Shown piece after piece: positions 32,246 to 42,154 of a DNA stretch of 64,000 bases. Position 1 is the stretch's first letter; the number at the start of each line of letters is the position of its first letter. A program made the translations under genes and the position numbers. Under the pieces are notes generated by a model. That model searched no databases and had not been told where the DNA came from. It worked only from the letters and a program-made list of their open reading frames with translations. Source of the stretch: Moritella sp. F3 (lineage in GTDB: Bacteria > Pseudomonadota > Gammaproteobacteria > Enterobacterales > Moritellaceae); assembly GCF_015082335.1 (NCBI RefSeq), contig NZ_BLRL01000001.1:248001-312000 (forward strand). The letters run 5' to 3'.

Positions 32246-35200
32246 ATGGCAACTTCACCCTCAACTTTTCGTCAGCGTTTTTCACGTGCGCCGCGCTATC
32301 AACGTCTCTGTAGTTATGCACTCGTTGCCTATACCTTGTATGCCTTACTGTTAGGTTTACTCGTTCCGTATCTGGCAAAAAGTATCGCACCAGAGAAACT
32401 CAGTGCTTTACTCGGTCGTCCGGTACAAATACAAGATGTCAGTGTTAACCCGTTTACGCTTAAGTTTGAAGTCAAAGGTTTCGCCATTCAAACGCCCGAG
32501 CAAGAAGATTTTACGGGTGTGGGACGTTTAACCCTGCAAGTTAACTTATGGAAAAGTCTATTCAATGGCAGCATCAACATTGAGACTATCGAAATTGATA
32601 ATGCTTTTGCCAAAATCGAAAAATTAGATGCCACTCAATTTAATTTCTCTGATATTCCAGAGCACATGGCAACACAAGCAGCACTGGCTGAGGCTGCAGA
32701 ACCAGTTACTGAAGAACCGATTAATGAAGAATCAGCCGACAGCAGTCAATTACCGCATATCCAAATTGCTAATATCAGTATCACCAATACGGCATTTAAT
32801 TTTAAAGATCAGCCTACCGGTACTGAACTTGATTACCCAGCAATCAATTTCATCCTGACTAAATTCAATAGTATTGCAATGCTTGAAAATAAACAGCAGG
32901 ACAATGCACCGACACCGACTTACAACAGCTTTGATTTAAGTATCGAAGGCAGTGATGAAAGTGCAGTAACCACGGCAGGTAGATTCCAGTTAACGCCATT
33001 AGAAGCACAAGGCGAACTCGCACTTAAGCACATTAAACTCACCACATTCTGGCCGTTTATTGCCAAAGAAATTATTGCTGAGTTAGAATCAGGCGTTATT
33101 GACTTAGCCACTAACTACCGCTTTATTGCTGACATAACACCAGATGCAGAAACACCGACCCCACAGTTAATCACTGACACCGGTGAGTTTGCACTACGTT
33201 CACTGGTATTTACATCTGCCGATAACGAATTGATTAACCTGCCCTTACTTACTGCTGCAGGCATCGCGTTAGATTTAGAAAAGCAACTTGTGGGAATTGA
33301 TAATGTCAGTACCGATGGCTTGCAACTTCATGCCAGTATTAATAAAGGCGAAGTCGATTTAGCGACATTACTAACACCAGCGTCAGTAACTAGCGAGCCA
33401 ACTTTGAGTGTCGTAGCTGCTGTGCCAGTGGAATCTAAACAAACCACAGCAGAACAAGACTCCGTTGTTAGTTCGGTTGTCGATGTCATCGAAACCGTAT
33501 CAGAAATAGAAGTCGAATCAGTTGTTGAACAAGTAGCAGCAATTGAAGCAAGATCAGATGCCCGCGTATGGGTGGTTAACCTTGGGGAGTTCAATTTAAC
33601 CAATTATGATATCAACATCGTAGACTCATGGATAACAAAGGCCACCAAATGGCGTATTGCCCCACTAAACTTCAGCACCAACGCAATATCAAGTAGCTAT
33701 GACGCGCCAATTGACTATGAACTCGCACTGAGTATTAATGATAACGGTAGTTTTACTTCTAAGGGTAGCGTTGATATTAAGCAACAATCAATTGATGCTT
33801 ACCTAAGCCTAGAGAAGCTGAATTTAACTCAATTTCAGCCTTATATTACGCCTTATCTGAATATCACCATTGACAGTGGTTACTTCAACACCAAAGGTGA
33901 CCTTTTCGCAGATAGTCAGGGGACAGCCCGCTTTAGTGGTGAAGTTCAAGTTGAAACTCTTGCTATTCATGACAACAAGTTGAATAAATCACTGCTCAAA
34001 TGGCAAGACTTTACCATCAACAGTATCGCACTTGATCAACAAAAAAATAGCCTGTTGATCGACCACATCAAGTTGACCCGACCTTATGCACAAGTCATCG
34101 TCGCCGCAGACAAAAGCTCAAACATCTCGGACTTAGTGATAGAGCAGAAATCGTCTGAGGATACGAAAGAATTAGCGGACGAAGTAACAGCAACAGACTC
34201 AAAGCCAGCTGAAAATAAAGAGCCAGCGGCTGATATGTTGATTGAATTAAATAAATTCACGCTACTTGCAGGTAAAGTCGATTATACCGACAACGTACTT
34301 AAGCCGAGTTTTGAAGCAACTATCGATAAGATAGAAGGTCATATCGGTAAAATATCATCGACCACAACCAAAAATGCAGAAATTGACATGCAAGCCATCG
34401 TTAATAAATATGCGCCTATGACTTTAAAAGGTGTGGTTAACCCGTTAATCCCAGAACCTTTTATTGATGTAGAGTTTGTGTTTAATAACTTTGAATTACC
34501 GTCAATGACCCCCTACTCTGGTACTTATGCTGGTTTAGATATTGATGAAGGCCAGCTGTCTCTTGCTCTTAAATACAAATTAGAAAATAATCGCTTAGAG
34601 GGTAGCAACGATATTTTAATTGACCAATTAGATATGAATAATACTAAAGACAGTGACGTGGGTAGTATTTTGCCTGTTACTTTAGCGATTCCATTACTAA
34701 AAGACAGCAGTGGCGCAATCGATTTAGGTGTTAACGTATCAGGTGATATTAATGATCCAAGCTTTAATGTCGGTGAGATTGTTTTAAAATCATTAAGTAA
34801 CATTATTCTTAAAGCCGTCACATCGCCGTTTACACTTTTAGCAAGCCTTGTTGATACTACTGAAGACTTAGATAAGGTCAGCTTTGCCAATGGCTCAGCA
34901 ATACTCCCGCTAACAGAGCAAGGTAAACTGAATACATTAGCTAAAGCCCTCGCTAAACGCCCTGATATAAAACTAAATATCAAAGGTAGCTATGACAGTA
35001 ATTTAGATAAGCAATCACTGCAAAATAGCAGCCTAAATGACAAGTTAACTAAATCGTCAGGCATTGTTATTTCGCCAGAAACGAATGAAACGACACTACC
35101 AGAATCAGCAAAGGTAAGCAGTTCACTCGTTAGTTTGTATGAATTAGAGACCAAGGGTAACGCTGATTCATTACGTACTGCAATTGCAACGCAGCAGCCA

Positions 35201-35440
35201 GCATTAGCTAAAACTGAATTGGAGCAAGTATGGTTACGCAGCTTATATACTGAGACAAGTAAGCTACAAACTGTTACTGATAAACAATTAAAACGTTTAG
35301 CAAAAAATCGAGCTGATGCAATTAAAACCCATTTACGCGATGTCAGTAAAGTCGAGTCAGGCCGGGTCTTTGTGTTAAGTCATCAAACCAATGTGCCCTC
35401 AACAAGCACGGAAACAACCTTGACCATGGTCGTTAAATAA
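32246..35440 (+). CDS. DUF748 domain-containing AsmA-like protein
   Basis: A 1064-residue protein with one N-terminal membrane segment (about residues 22-42, SYALVAYTLYALLLGLLVPY) followed by a large periplasmic part. It carries GRPVQIQDVSVNPFTLKF near the start and repeated beta-rich blocks, with D/E-rich linkers around 115-130 and 405-430. Near the C-terminus, from about 880, is SFANGSAILPLTEQGKLNTL, an OmpA-like segment. DUF748 proteins are AsmA/TamB-like and are thought to bridge inner and outer membranes for lipid transfer (family inference). The start is the ATG at 32246, with AAAAGGA upstream. Confidence 0.85.
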   Translation: MATSPSTFRQRFSRAPRYQRLCSYALVAYTLYALLLGLLVPYLAKSIAPEKLSALLGRPVQIQDVSVNPFTLKFEVKGFAIQTPEQEDFTGVGRLTLQVNLWKSLFNGSINIETIEIDNAFAKIEKLDATQFNFSDIPEHMATQAALAEAAEPVTEEPINEESADSSQLPHIQIANISITNTAFNFKDQPTGTELDYPAINFILTKFNSIAMLENKQQDNAPTPTYNSFDLSIEGSDESAVTTAGRFQLTPLEAQGELALKHIKLTTFWPFIAKEIIAELESGVIDLATNYRFIADITPDAETPTPQLITDTGEFALRSLVFTSADNELINLPLLTAAGIALDLEKQLVGIDNVSTDGLQLHASINKGEVDLATLLTPASVTSEPTLSVVAAVPVESKQTTAEQDSVVSSVVDVIETVSEIEVESVVEQVAAIEARSDARVWVVNLGEFNLTNYDINIVDSWITKATKWRIAPLNFSTNAISSSYDAPIDYELALSINDNGSFTSKGSVDIKQQSIDAYLSLEKLNLTQFQPYITPYLNITIDSGYFNTKGDLFADSQGTARFSGEVQVETLAIHDNKLNKSLLKWQDFTINSIALDQQKNSLLIDHIKLTRPYAQVIVAADKSSNISDLVIEQKSSEDTKELADEVTATDSKPAENKEPAADMLIELNKFTLLAGKVDYTDNVLKPSFEATIDKIEGHIGKISSTTTKNAEIDMQAIVNKYAPMTLKGVVNPLIPEPFIDVEFVFNNFELPSMTPYSGTYAGLDIDEGQLSLALKYKLENNRLEGSNDILIDQLDMNNTKDSDVGSILPVTLAIPLLKDSSGAIDLGVNVSGDINDPSFNVGEIVLKSLSNIILKAVTSPFTLLASLVDTTEDLDKVSFANGSAILPLTEQGKLNTLAKALAKRPDIKLNIKGSYDSNLDKQSLQNSSLNDKLTKSSGIVISPETNETTLPESAKVSSSLVSLYELETKGNADSLRTAIATQQPALAKTELEQVWLRSLYTETSKLQTVTDKQLKRLAKNRADAIKTHLRDVSKVESGRVFVLSHQTNVPSTSTETTLTMVVK

Positions 35441-35794
35441 CAAATCAAATAAATCGAAAAATAAATCGTCTGTAAACCTAGCATCGAGCTCATTGATACC
35501 CACCATTAAAATCAATGAGCTCGACAACTCCCCCCCCGATTCCGCCAACCCAATCTATCCCTTATTATCACAAGATCCCTGAACACGACAACCAAGCTTA
35601 GTCCCGATAAATATACAAATCACAGATCATGTCTTATGCTTAAGCTAGGTTGAATCGAGTAAACAAGTTGGATTTAGCTACATTAATTAAAATAACCAAA
35701 CGAGTTTAAATTAAGCAAAACTAATTTGAATGCCAAGTTGTTTACTATTGACTGATGAATACGTCTTCAGTTAGAGGTAATTGGAGGCCGGTTT
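35441..35794. terminator. Non-coding stretch with a 14-bp stem-loop after the DUF748 gene
   Basis: This 354-bp region holds a perfect stem TCGAGCTCATTGAT/ATCAATGAGCTCGA (35484-35524, 13-nt loop). A C8 run follows at about 35530 and there is no U-tract. The remainder presumably holds the promoter of the next small gene; GGAGG lies 10 bp before its ATG. No other element is visible. Confidence 0.5.
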
Positions 35795-36130
35795 ATGGTT
35801 GAAGGTAATTTCATTACGATAAAATCTGAACTATTGATAAGACACATTCGCCAATTTATGAATAACAAGCTCAGCTACGAAATACTCAGTAGCTACAGCT
35901 GGGAGATACTAAAGGACTGGCAACGTTTAAACATAGTAGACAACAAGGTTGCCAGCTCAAAAGAACAAGTGTTTTGGTACTTAGTCTTTGAGCTGCAAAC
36001 TCAAGATGAAGTATCCTTACTGCACAATAAAGATCTTAGTTCCAAATTCGATCATTGCATTCTATTTTTACAAGGACAGCTTGATATGCCCAAAAATTGT
36101 GTGGGCATCAGACCAAATAAACCATCATGA
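35795..36130 (+). CDS. Hypothetical 111-residue protein
   Basis: I do not recognise this protein. The 111 residues have no signal peptide, membrane helix or cysteine motif. The middle reads SYEILSSYSWEILKDWQRL then SSKEQVFWYLVFELQ and looks helical, as in small regulatory or inhibitor proteins. It has a strong ribosome-binding site (GGAGG) close to the ATG and normal codon use, so it is likely translated. It stands alone between DUF748 and pepT. Confidence 0.65.
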   Translation: MVEGNFITIKSELLIRHIRQFMNNKLSYEILSSYSWEILKDWQRLNIVDNKVASSKEQVFWYLVFELQTQDEVSLLHNKDLSSKFDHCILFLQGQLDMPKNCVGIRPNKPS

Positions 36131-36235
36131 AACAATAACGAAAGATAAAGAGTAACCAGCACACCTTACAGCTCTATTTCCTAGATAATGTACTGGTTGA
36201 TATACCGAGTGCTTAATCGTTCTATCTACTGACGT

Positions 36236-37462
36236 TTACAGCTCTTTTTCAGCTGTTAATGCCGCAATTTTGACAATCACCTGCACCGCTTTCTCCATGC
36301 CCTCGACCGTTATGAATTCATGAATGCCATGAAAGTTATAACCGCCAGTGAAAACATTCGGACAAGGCAGTCCCATAAAGGATAATCTCGCGCCATCCGT
36401 ACCACCACGAATCGGTTTAATGTCTGGTTCAACATCGCAATCTATCATCGCTTGTTTAGCAAGTTCAATTATATGCCCGTGTGGTTCGACCATTTCACGC
36501 ATATTGTTATAACTGTCACTTATTATCAGCTCTACGCGCTCAGTGCCAAGCTGCGTATTTAGCGCCGCCACTTTTTGCTGCATAAAGGCTTTACGGTGCG
36601 CTAATCCAGCTTTATCAAAGTCGCGAATAATATAATTTAATGTCGTTTTAGCAACACTCGTTTGCATTGAGTTAAGATGATAAAAACCCTCATAACCTTC
36701 TGTACATTCAGGCGTTTCATCCGCAGGCATCGTCACCTGGAATTGCGCCGCAATCCCCATACTGTTAACCATTTTATCTTTTGCAGATCCAGGATGGACA
36801 TTAACACCGTGACAAATTACGTTTGCCGAACTGGCATTAAAATTTTCAAACTCTAATTCACCGACCGGGCCACCATCAATGGTGTAAGCCCATTGTGCAT
36901 TAAAGCCTGCTACATCAAACAGATTAGCTCCACGTCCAATCTCTTCATCTGGTGTGAACGCAATGCAAATATCACCATGTTTAATGTCTGGATTTGCTTG
37001 TAAATATGCAACAGCAGTTATAATTTCAGCGATACCAGCTTTATTATCGCCACCCAGTAATGTGGAACCATCTGTGGTAATTAAGGTCTGCCCATGTAGC
37101 TGTTTCAATTCTGGATACATAAGCGGTGACAGTTTTTCACCGTGACCTAAATGTACATCACCACCTTGATAGTTTTCAACAATTTGGGGCTTAACTCCCT
37201 TTCCTGAAGCATCTGGAGCCGTATCCATATGGGCTATAAACCCGATAATTGGCACATTTGTGCTAACATTACTTGGTAGGCGTGCCGATACGTAGCCATT
37301 ACTATCGCGTTTTACGTCGACTAAATTTAGCGCCATTAACTCCTGCTGTAACTGTTCAGCGAAGACCGTTTGGCCCGACGTGCTAGGACAATTATCAACA
37401 GTAAAATCCGATTGAGTATCAAAACTGACATAACGTAAAAAACGTGAAATCAATGTAGTCAT
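36236..37462 (-). CDS. pepT: Peptidase T (tripeptide aminopeptidase)
   Basis: PepT is a cytoplasmic zinc aminopeptidase that removes the N-terminal residue from tripeptides. It has 408 residues, as in E. coli. Metal ligands of the M20 family are visible: the His in [14 protein letters not shown] (about 77-90), the Asp in LLGGDNKAG (about 140) and the catalytic Glu in PDEEIGRGA (about 172-180). A late His lies in NFHGIHEF. It is a single gene. Confidence 0.97.
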   Translation of the reverse strand: MTTLISRFLRYVSFDTQSDFTVDNCPSTSGQTVFAEQLQQELMALNLVDVKRDSNGYVSARLPSNVSTNVPIIGFIAHMDTAPDASGKGVKPQIVENYQGGDVHLGHGEKLSPLMYPELKQLHGQTLITTDGSTLLGGDNKAGIAEIITAVAYLQANPDIKHGDICIAFTPDEEIGRGANLFDVAGFNAQWAYTIDGGPVGELEFENFNASSANVICHGVNVHPGSAKDKMVNSMGIAAQFQVTMPADETPECTEGYEGFYHLNSMQTSVAKTTLNYIIRDFDKAGLAHRKAFMQQKVAALNTQLGTERVELIISDSYNNMREMVEPHGHIIELAKQAMIDCDVEPDIKPIRGGTDGARLSFMGLPCPNVFTGGYNFHGIHEFITVEGMEKAVQVIVKIAALTAEKEL

Positions 37463-37593
37463 TATAATGCCTTAATAATTAAGTGACGAGTAAGTCGTTA
37501 TTATGTGTGGCTATTATGCATAATATTAGCTAACTATATATTGTCCTTAATCATAAATAGGTATTTCGTTCATTCTAGGCTAAGAGGTTTATC

Positions 37594-38013
37594 ATGCGAA
37601 ACACAACGATAAAATGGCAAAGATTGTTGCGCTACAGCCTTTTGTTTACAGTTTCATCCATGATCGTTGCTGCCCTAGGTCTACTTTTCTTTACTGAAGA
37701 TTGGCAGCTGATATTCAATGTTGAAGTTCAAATAACAGCGATCAAATTGTCATTTATTGCTGTTATTTATATTGCCTTTCCCGTTTTACTGATCCGCTTT
37801 TGCTATTATTTCTACCAATTAGTAACACAAGGTAGAAAGGAAGGCATCTCGTTGTTTTGTTATCAAACTTTATTCAACCCTATCAACTTTTTATTTCGTC
37901 CTAGCTTACTGACCAAATCAGGTTTGACCTCTCGTCGTCGCTGTCTCATTTCAGTCATTCTATTAATTGCTTTATACGGCTCAATTTTTGCCATGAGCAG
38001 CCTAGATGCATAA
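37594..38013 (+). CDS. Small integral membrane protein, unknown function
   Basis: A 139-residue protein with three predicted membrane helices (about residues 13-36, 48-74 and 118-136) and basic loops. The middle segment SLFCYQTLFNPINFLFRPSLL is hydrophobic-aromatic. I do not recognise the family; there are no catalytic motifs. GAGG lies upstream of the ATG. It is a lone gene between pepT and purT. Confidence 0.6.
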   Translation: MRNTTIKWQRLLRYSLLFTVSSMIVAALGLLFFTEDWQLIFNVEVQITAIKLSFIAVIYIAFPVLLIRFCYYFYQLVTQGRKEGISLFCYQTLFNPINFLFRPSLLTKSGLTSRRRCLISVILLIALYGSIFAMSSLDA

Positions 38014-38224
38014 AGCTATAAACTTACCGACCTGAAAGTCAGGAAACACGTGCTTTTGGTTGTTACAGGCAAATTACCAGTTAAAACTTCCATTTCCACT
38101 TAAATCGCTATATCATGCTGTGCATTAGTCTAGTTAAATTAACTATAGTACTTAAAAGACAACAAGTTAGTGAATTATCATTTGTTTGACCACCAAATTT
38201 ATAATCAATTAATAGGGAACTGTT

Positions 38225-39406
38225 ATGTTAGGTACTGCCAACAGCAAAAGTGCAACACGTGTATTATTATTAGGCTCTGGTGAACTGGGTAAAGAAGTCG
38301 CGATTGAGTTTCAGCGTTTAGGTGTTGAAGTGATTGCCGTTGACCGTTATGACAATGCACCAGCAATGCAAGTTGCACACCGAAGCCATACCATCAGCAT
38401 GCTCGATGGTGACGCGTTAAGACGTGTTATTGAGCTTGAAAAACCAGATTATGTTATTCCAGAAATCGAGGCTATCGCGACAGACACACTGCTTGAACTA
38501 GAGCAAGAAGGTGTCAACATTGTACCGACAGCCCGTGCCACTAAGTTAACCATGGACAGAGAAGGCATACGTCTTCTTGCCGCAGAAACCTTACAACTCC
38601 CTACTTCACCTTATATCTTCACCGATAATAAAACTGAATACCTTGCCGCCGTTGAACAAATTGGGATCCCGTGTGTGATCAAACCAGTGATGAGTTCATC
38701 AGGTAAAGGTCAAAGTATTATTCGTGATGAAGATGATATTGACCAGGCTTGGGACTATGCACAAGAAGGCGGTCGTGCAGGCGCAGGGCGTATCATTATT
38801 GAAGGTTTTGTTAAGTTCGATTTCGAGATCACCATGCTTACTATCAGCGCTGTTGATGGCATTCATTTCTGTGCACCAATAGGTCATCGCCAGCAAGATG
38901 GAGACTACCGTGAATCATGGCAACCACAGGTAATGTGTGATGAAGTGCTTGCTAAGGCGCAGGCAGTATCAGAAAAAGTAGTGAAAGAATTAGGCGGTTA
39001 TGGTCTATTTGGTGTCGAACTCTTCATTCGTGGAAATGACGTGTTCTTTAGCGAAGTATCACCACGCCCACATGATACCGGCATGGTGACATTAATCTCA
39101 CAAGACTTGTCTGAATTTGCATTACATGTACGCGCTGTATTAGGCCTACCGATTACCCACATTCAACAGTTTGGCCCGTCTGCATCTGCAGTTATCCTTG
39201 CCGAAGGTCACTCGACTAATATTGGCTTTAATCAACTAGCCCCTGCGCTGGCTTGTGTACCTGGTAGTCAAATTCGTTTATTTGGTAAACCTGAAATTGC
39301 TGGACAGCGCCGTTTAGGTGTCACGCTTGCGCGTGGTATTAATACCATTGACGCGATTGATAAAGCGACTAAAGTAGCTAAGACAGTTGAAGTAACTTTC
39401 GACTAA
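38225..39406 (+). CDS. purT: Formate-dependent phosphoribosylglycinamide formyltransferase
   Basis: PurT makes formyl-GAR from GAR, formate and ATP in purine synthesis, as a folate-free alternative to PurN. It has 393 residues (E. coli 392) and an ATP-grasp fold. [15 protein letters not shown] lies near residues 15-29. [15 protein letters not shown] (about 148-162) is the ATP loop, and [15 protein letters not shown] (about 276-290) carries the metal and substrate ligands. GGGAAC precedes the ATG. A strong terminator follows. Confidence 0.97.
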   Translation: MLGTANSKSATRVLLLGSGELGKEVAIEFQRLGVEVIAVDRYDNAPAMQVAHRSHTISMLDGDALRRVIELEKPDYVIPEIEAIATDTLLELEQEGVNIVPTARATKLTMDREGIRLLAAETLQLPTSPYIFTDNKTEYLAAVEQIGIPCVIKPVMSSSGKGQSIIRDEDDIDQAWDYAQEGGRAGAGRIIIEGFVKFDFEITMLTISAVDGIHFCAPIGHRQQDGDYRESWQPQVMCDEVLAKAQAVSEKVVKELGGYGLFGVELFIRGNDVFFSEVSPRPHDTGMVTLISQDLSEFALHVRAVLGLPITHIQQFGPSASAVILAEGHSTNIGFNQLAPALACVPGSQIRLFGKPEIAGQRRLGVTLARGINTIDAIDKATKVAKTVEVTFD

Positions 39407-39454
39407 CCTCATTAGCTATAAATGCTATAAAAAGTAGTTATAAAAAATAGATGT

Positions 39455-39492
39455 AAAAAAGGCTAACAAGTTAATACTCGTTAGCCTTTTTT
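39455..39492. terminator. Bidirectional terminator between purT and the nucleoside transporter
   Basis: A 16-bp stem with one mismatch (AAAAAAGGCTAACAAG) has A and T runs outside. It serves both converging genes. Confidence 0.88.
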
Positions 39493-39518
39493 GTATCTTA
39501 CCATTCACTAATCAAAAG

Positions 39519-40718
39519 CTATAAACTTAACATCACACCCGCAATCGCAGCGCTCATTAAGTTAGCCAATACACCAGCGAAAATAGCACGGAAGCCATGT
39601 TTAGCAATAAACTGACGACGTTCAGGGATCATGCTGCCTAAACCACCAATCAAGATAGCCATCGTACTGATGTTAGCAAAACCACATAATGCAAAAGTAA
39701 TAATAGCTTGGGAATGTTCGCTTAACTGATCTTGTACTTCCATCAATTGAATAAAGGCAACAAACTCATTCACCACGATCTTATTACCAATTAATGAACC
39801 TGCAACAATCGCTTCATTCCATGGCACACCAATCAACCAAGCAACAGGCGCAAACACATAGCCTAAAATGATTTCAAAGCTTAACGTCATATCAAACCAA
39901 TTGCCGATACCACCTAACATGCCATTCAACAACGCGATAACACCAACAAAGGCTAACAATGTAGCACCAATCGCAGTCGCCATGCTTAAACCAGCCATCG
40001 CGCCGTCAGCAAGTGCTTCAACTACGTTTGTTGCACGTGGTAATTCAACTTTAGTGATTTCGTCTGCATGAATTTCATTTTTTGCTGGCGGAAACAAGAA
40101 CTTCGCCATTAACAAACCTGCAGGCGCAGACATAAATGACGCCGCCACTAAAAATTTAATTTCCACACCAATCATCGCGTAACCGACTAACGTGCCACCA
40201 GCAACCGATGCCAAACCACACGTCATCACAGCGAAGAACTGTGAGTCGCTCATGCCTTTCAAATACGGTTTAACCACTAATGGCGCTTCAACCATACCAA
40301 CAAAGATATTGGCAGTAGCCGCGAGTGACTCGGCACGGCCTGTGCCTAGTAGTTTCTGTAAAGCACCACCGACAATGTTAATCACTTTAGGCATGAAGCC
40401 AATATGGTACAACGCCGAGATTAACGCCGAGAAGAACACGATAATACCCAATACATTAATCGCAAAAACAAAAGTACCTTCGACTAAACTACCAAATAAA
40501 AATGAGATACCTTCTTGGCCATAATCAATTACATTCGATACACCAGCACTGAAACTGTTTAACGCTTCTTTGCCTGCTGGAAAATATAATACGATAAAAG
40601 CAAACGTGATCTGCAATGTAAACGCGAGTGAGACTGTTCTAAGGGGGATATTACGGCGATCATTAGAGAAGAAATACGCCGTTAATAGGATCACTATTAT
40701 GCCTAAAATAGATATCAT
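39519..40718 (-). CDS. Concentrative nucleoside transporter (NupC/NupX family)
   Basis: A 399-residue inner-membrane CNT-family transporter that imports nucleosides with Na+ or H+. Typical motifs are EGISFLFGSLV, VFFSALISALYHIG, the substrate/ion-binding region EAPLVVKPYL and GSLIGNKIVVNEFVAF. The FALCGFANISTM segment near the end is highly conserved. The start is the ATG at 40718; an earlier frame adds 19 residues without family support. It is more like E. coli NupX (YeiM/YeiJ) than NupC. It lies near purT and punC, so nucleoside traffic is a theme here. Confidence 0.9.
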   Translation of the reverse strand: MISILGIIVILLTAYFFSNDRRNIPLRTVSLAFTLQITFAFIVLYFPAGKEALNSFSAGVSNVIDYGQEGISFLFGSLVEGTFVFAINVLGIIVFFSALISALYHIGFMPKVINIVGGALQKLLGTGRAESLAATANIFVGMVEAPLVVKPYLKGMSDSQFFAVMTCGLASVAGGTLVGYAMIGVEIKFLVAASFMSAPAGLLMAKFLFPPAKNEIHADEITKVELPRATNVVEALADGAMAGLSMATAIGATLLAFVGVIALLNGMLGGIGNWFDMTLSFEIILGYVFAPVAWLIGVPWNEAIVAGSLIGNKIVVNEFVAFIQLMEVQDQLSEHSQAIITFALCGFANISTMAILIGGLGSMIPERRQFIAKHGFRAIFAGVLANLMSAAIAGVMLSL

Positions 40719-40935
40719 GGAACAAACCTGTTGGATGCTTAAAATTATAAAGACGCATATTGTAATCTGCGCCATTTTTACAGCAAGTCCAGTAAGTTAC
40801 CTGCTTGTTACAATTAAATTAAGCCTGTGTCAGCTGATAGCTAGATAGTTGTTTTATAACGTTTCTATAATCATATTTAGGGCATTATTTCCATATGGAA
40901 AAGATATTTCCCCATGAAAAGATAAGTTGTTGAGA

Positions 40936-41874
40936 TTAAATGGTGATCTGCGACTTTAATTTTTGATCCCAGTATGAAGGTTGACCAATATATTCTTTAA
41001 AAAAGGCGATTGCTGCGCTGATCTTCTTCGGTAAATGCTTACGACTCGGGTATACAGCATAAAAACGCATAGCCTGACTCGCCTGCCATTCCGGTAACAG
41101 TTGTATTAACTTACCCGTTCTAAACTCATCGGTAAGTAAATACGTCGCCAGGTAAGCAATGCCCCACCCCGATATTGCCGCATCGCGGATCGCTTCAGCT
41201 AGATCAACACGGTAATCACCATTTACATTAATGTATACCGCCTCATTACCTTGCTTAAATGACCATAAGCCATAGTTACGTTCACGACTTTGGTAGATAA
41301 GACAGTTATGCTGTTCCAGTTCTTGTGGATGTAATGGCGCACTATGATGCATCAGGTAATCTGGCGATGCCGCAACAACAAAACGGGTATCCGCTAAATG
41401 CTGGGCAACGTAACCTTCTGGAATATCTTCAATGTTGGTTAACCAAAGATCTAAACCATCATCAATCATATTGGTTTTATAATCGAACAGGCTCACTTCA
41501 ACATGCAGGTCTGGATGTAACTTTCTAAATTGCTCAATCGCGGGAATGATATGAATCGTGCCAAACGATTGCGATACGCCTAACCGCAGAATACCGCTGA
41601 CTTCATCTTGCAAATTAGCCATCATCACATCTGCGTCTTGCACACTACTAACCACGTCAGCGCAATAACGCGCAAATTGTTGCCCGGCATCCGTTAGCGT
41701 GAAACTGCGGGTGGATCGTTGCACCAACTTAACGTTTAAATCTGCTTCTAAGCATTTAAGGTGTTTGCTGACATGGGAAACCGACACACTGAGTGTATGT
41801 GCTGCAGCAGTAAAACTACCGGTTTGTACCAAGGTATGAAAGAGTGCCATTTGGCTAGCGCGATCTTGAATCAA
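40936..41874 (-). CDS. LysR family transcriptional regulator
   Basis: A 312-residue LysR-type regulator. The N-terminal HTH reads LVQTGSFTAAAHTLSVSVSHVSKHLKCLE (about 16-44, given here as a region), followed by a PBP2-like effector domain. It belongs to the large CrgA/YafC-like group, but its effector is unknown. It is divergent from fadD across 280 bp, so fadD is a possible target, but this is only positional. A second LysR gene (punR) is elsewhere in the window. Confidence 0.9.
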   Translation of the reverse strand: MIQDRASQMALFHTLVQTGSFTAAAHTLSVSVSHVSKHLKCLEADLNVKLVQRSTRSFTLTDAGQQFARYCADVVSSVQDADVMMANLQDEVSGILRLGVSQSFGTIHIIPAIEQFRKLHPDLHVEVSLFDYKTNMIDDGLDLWLTNIEDIPEGYVAQHLADTRFVVAASPDYLMHHSAPLHPQELEQHNCLIYQSRERNYGLWSFKQGNEAVYINVNGDYRVDLAEAIRDAAISGWGIAYLATYLLTDEFRTGKLIQLLPEWQASQAMRFYAVYPSRKHLPKKISAAIAFFKEYIGQPSYWDQKLKSQITI

Positions 41875-41981
41875 TGAAAAGTACCTAGTAACGTCCTGTC
41901 CGTGTGACTACGTAATAATAATTATCGTTATGGATGTTTAATTGCCGCCAGTGTATAGAAAAACGGGTATGCAATAAAGCA

Positions 41982-42014
41982 CTAAGCCAAGGCGGCATTA
42001 AACTGCTGGCTTAG
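41982..42014. promoter_or_regulatory. Inverted repeat in the LysR-fadD intergenic region
   Basis: CTAAGCCA and TGGCTTAG lie 17 bp apart between the divergent genes. It could be an operator or a weak hairpin. It is recorded because it is the clearest symmetry in this 280-bp gap. Confidence 0.3.
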
Positions 42015-42154
42015 CATGCGATTCAACCACGCTTTATGCTTGTAAAAACAGCTGTATAAGTAGTACAGATGCATCCACACATGATTATTATCAACTAACT
42101 AATACACCAATTATAAGATAATATATCGTATATTACTCTACAGAGAATTTTAAC

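Noticed and set aside
38030..38042. CCTGA/TCAGG hairpin upstream of purT as a terminator
   Set aside because: A five-base stem with a 3-base loop is too weak and there is no T-run.
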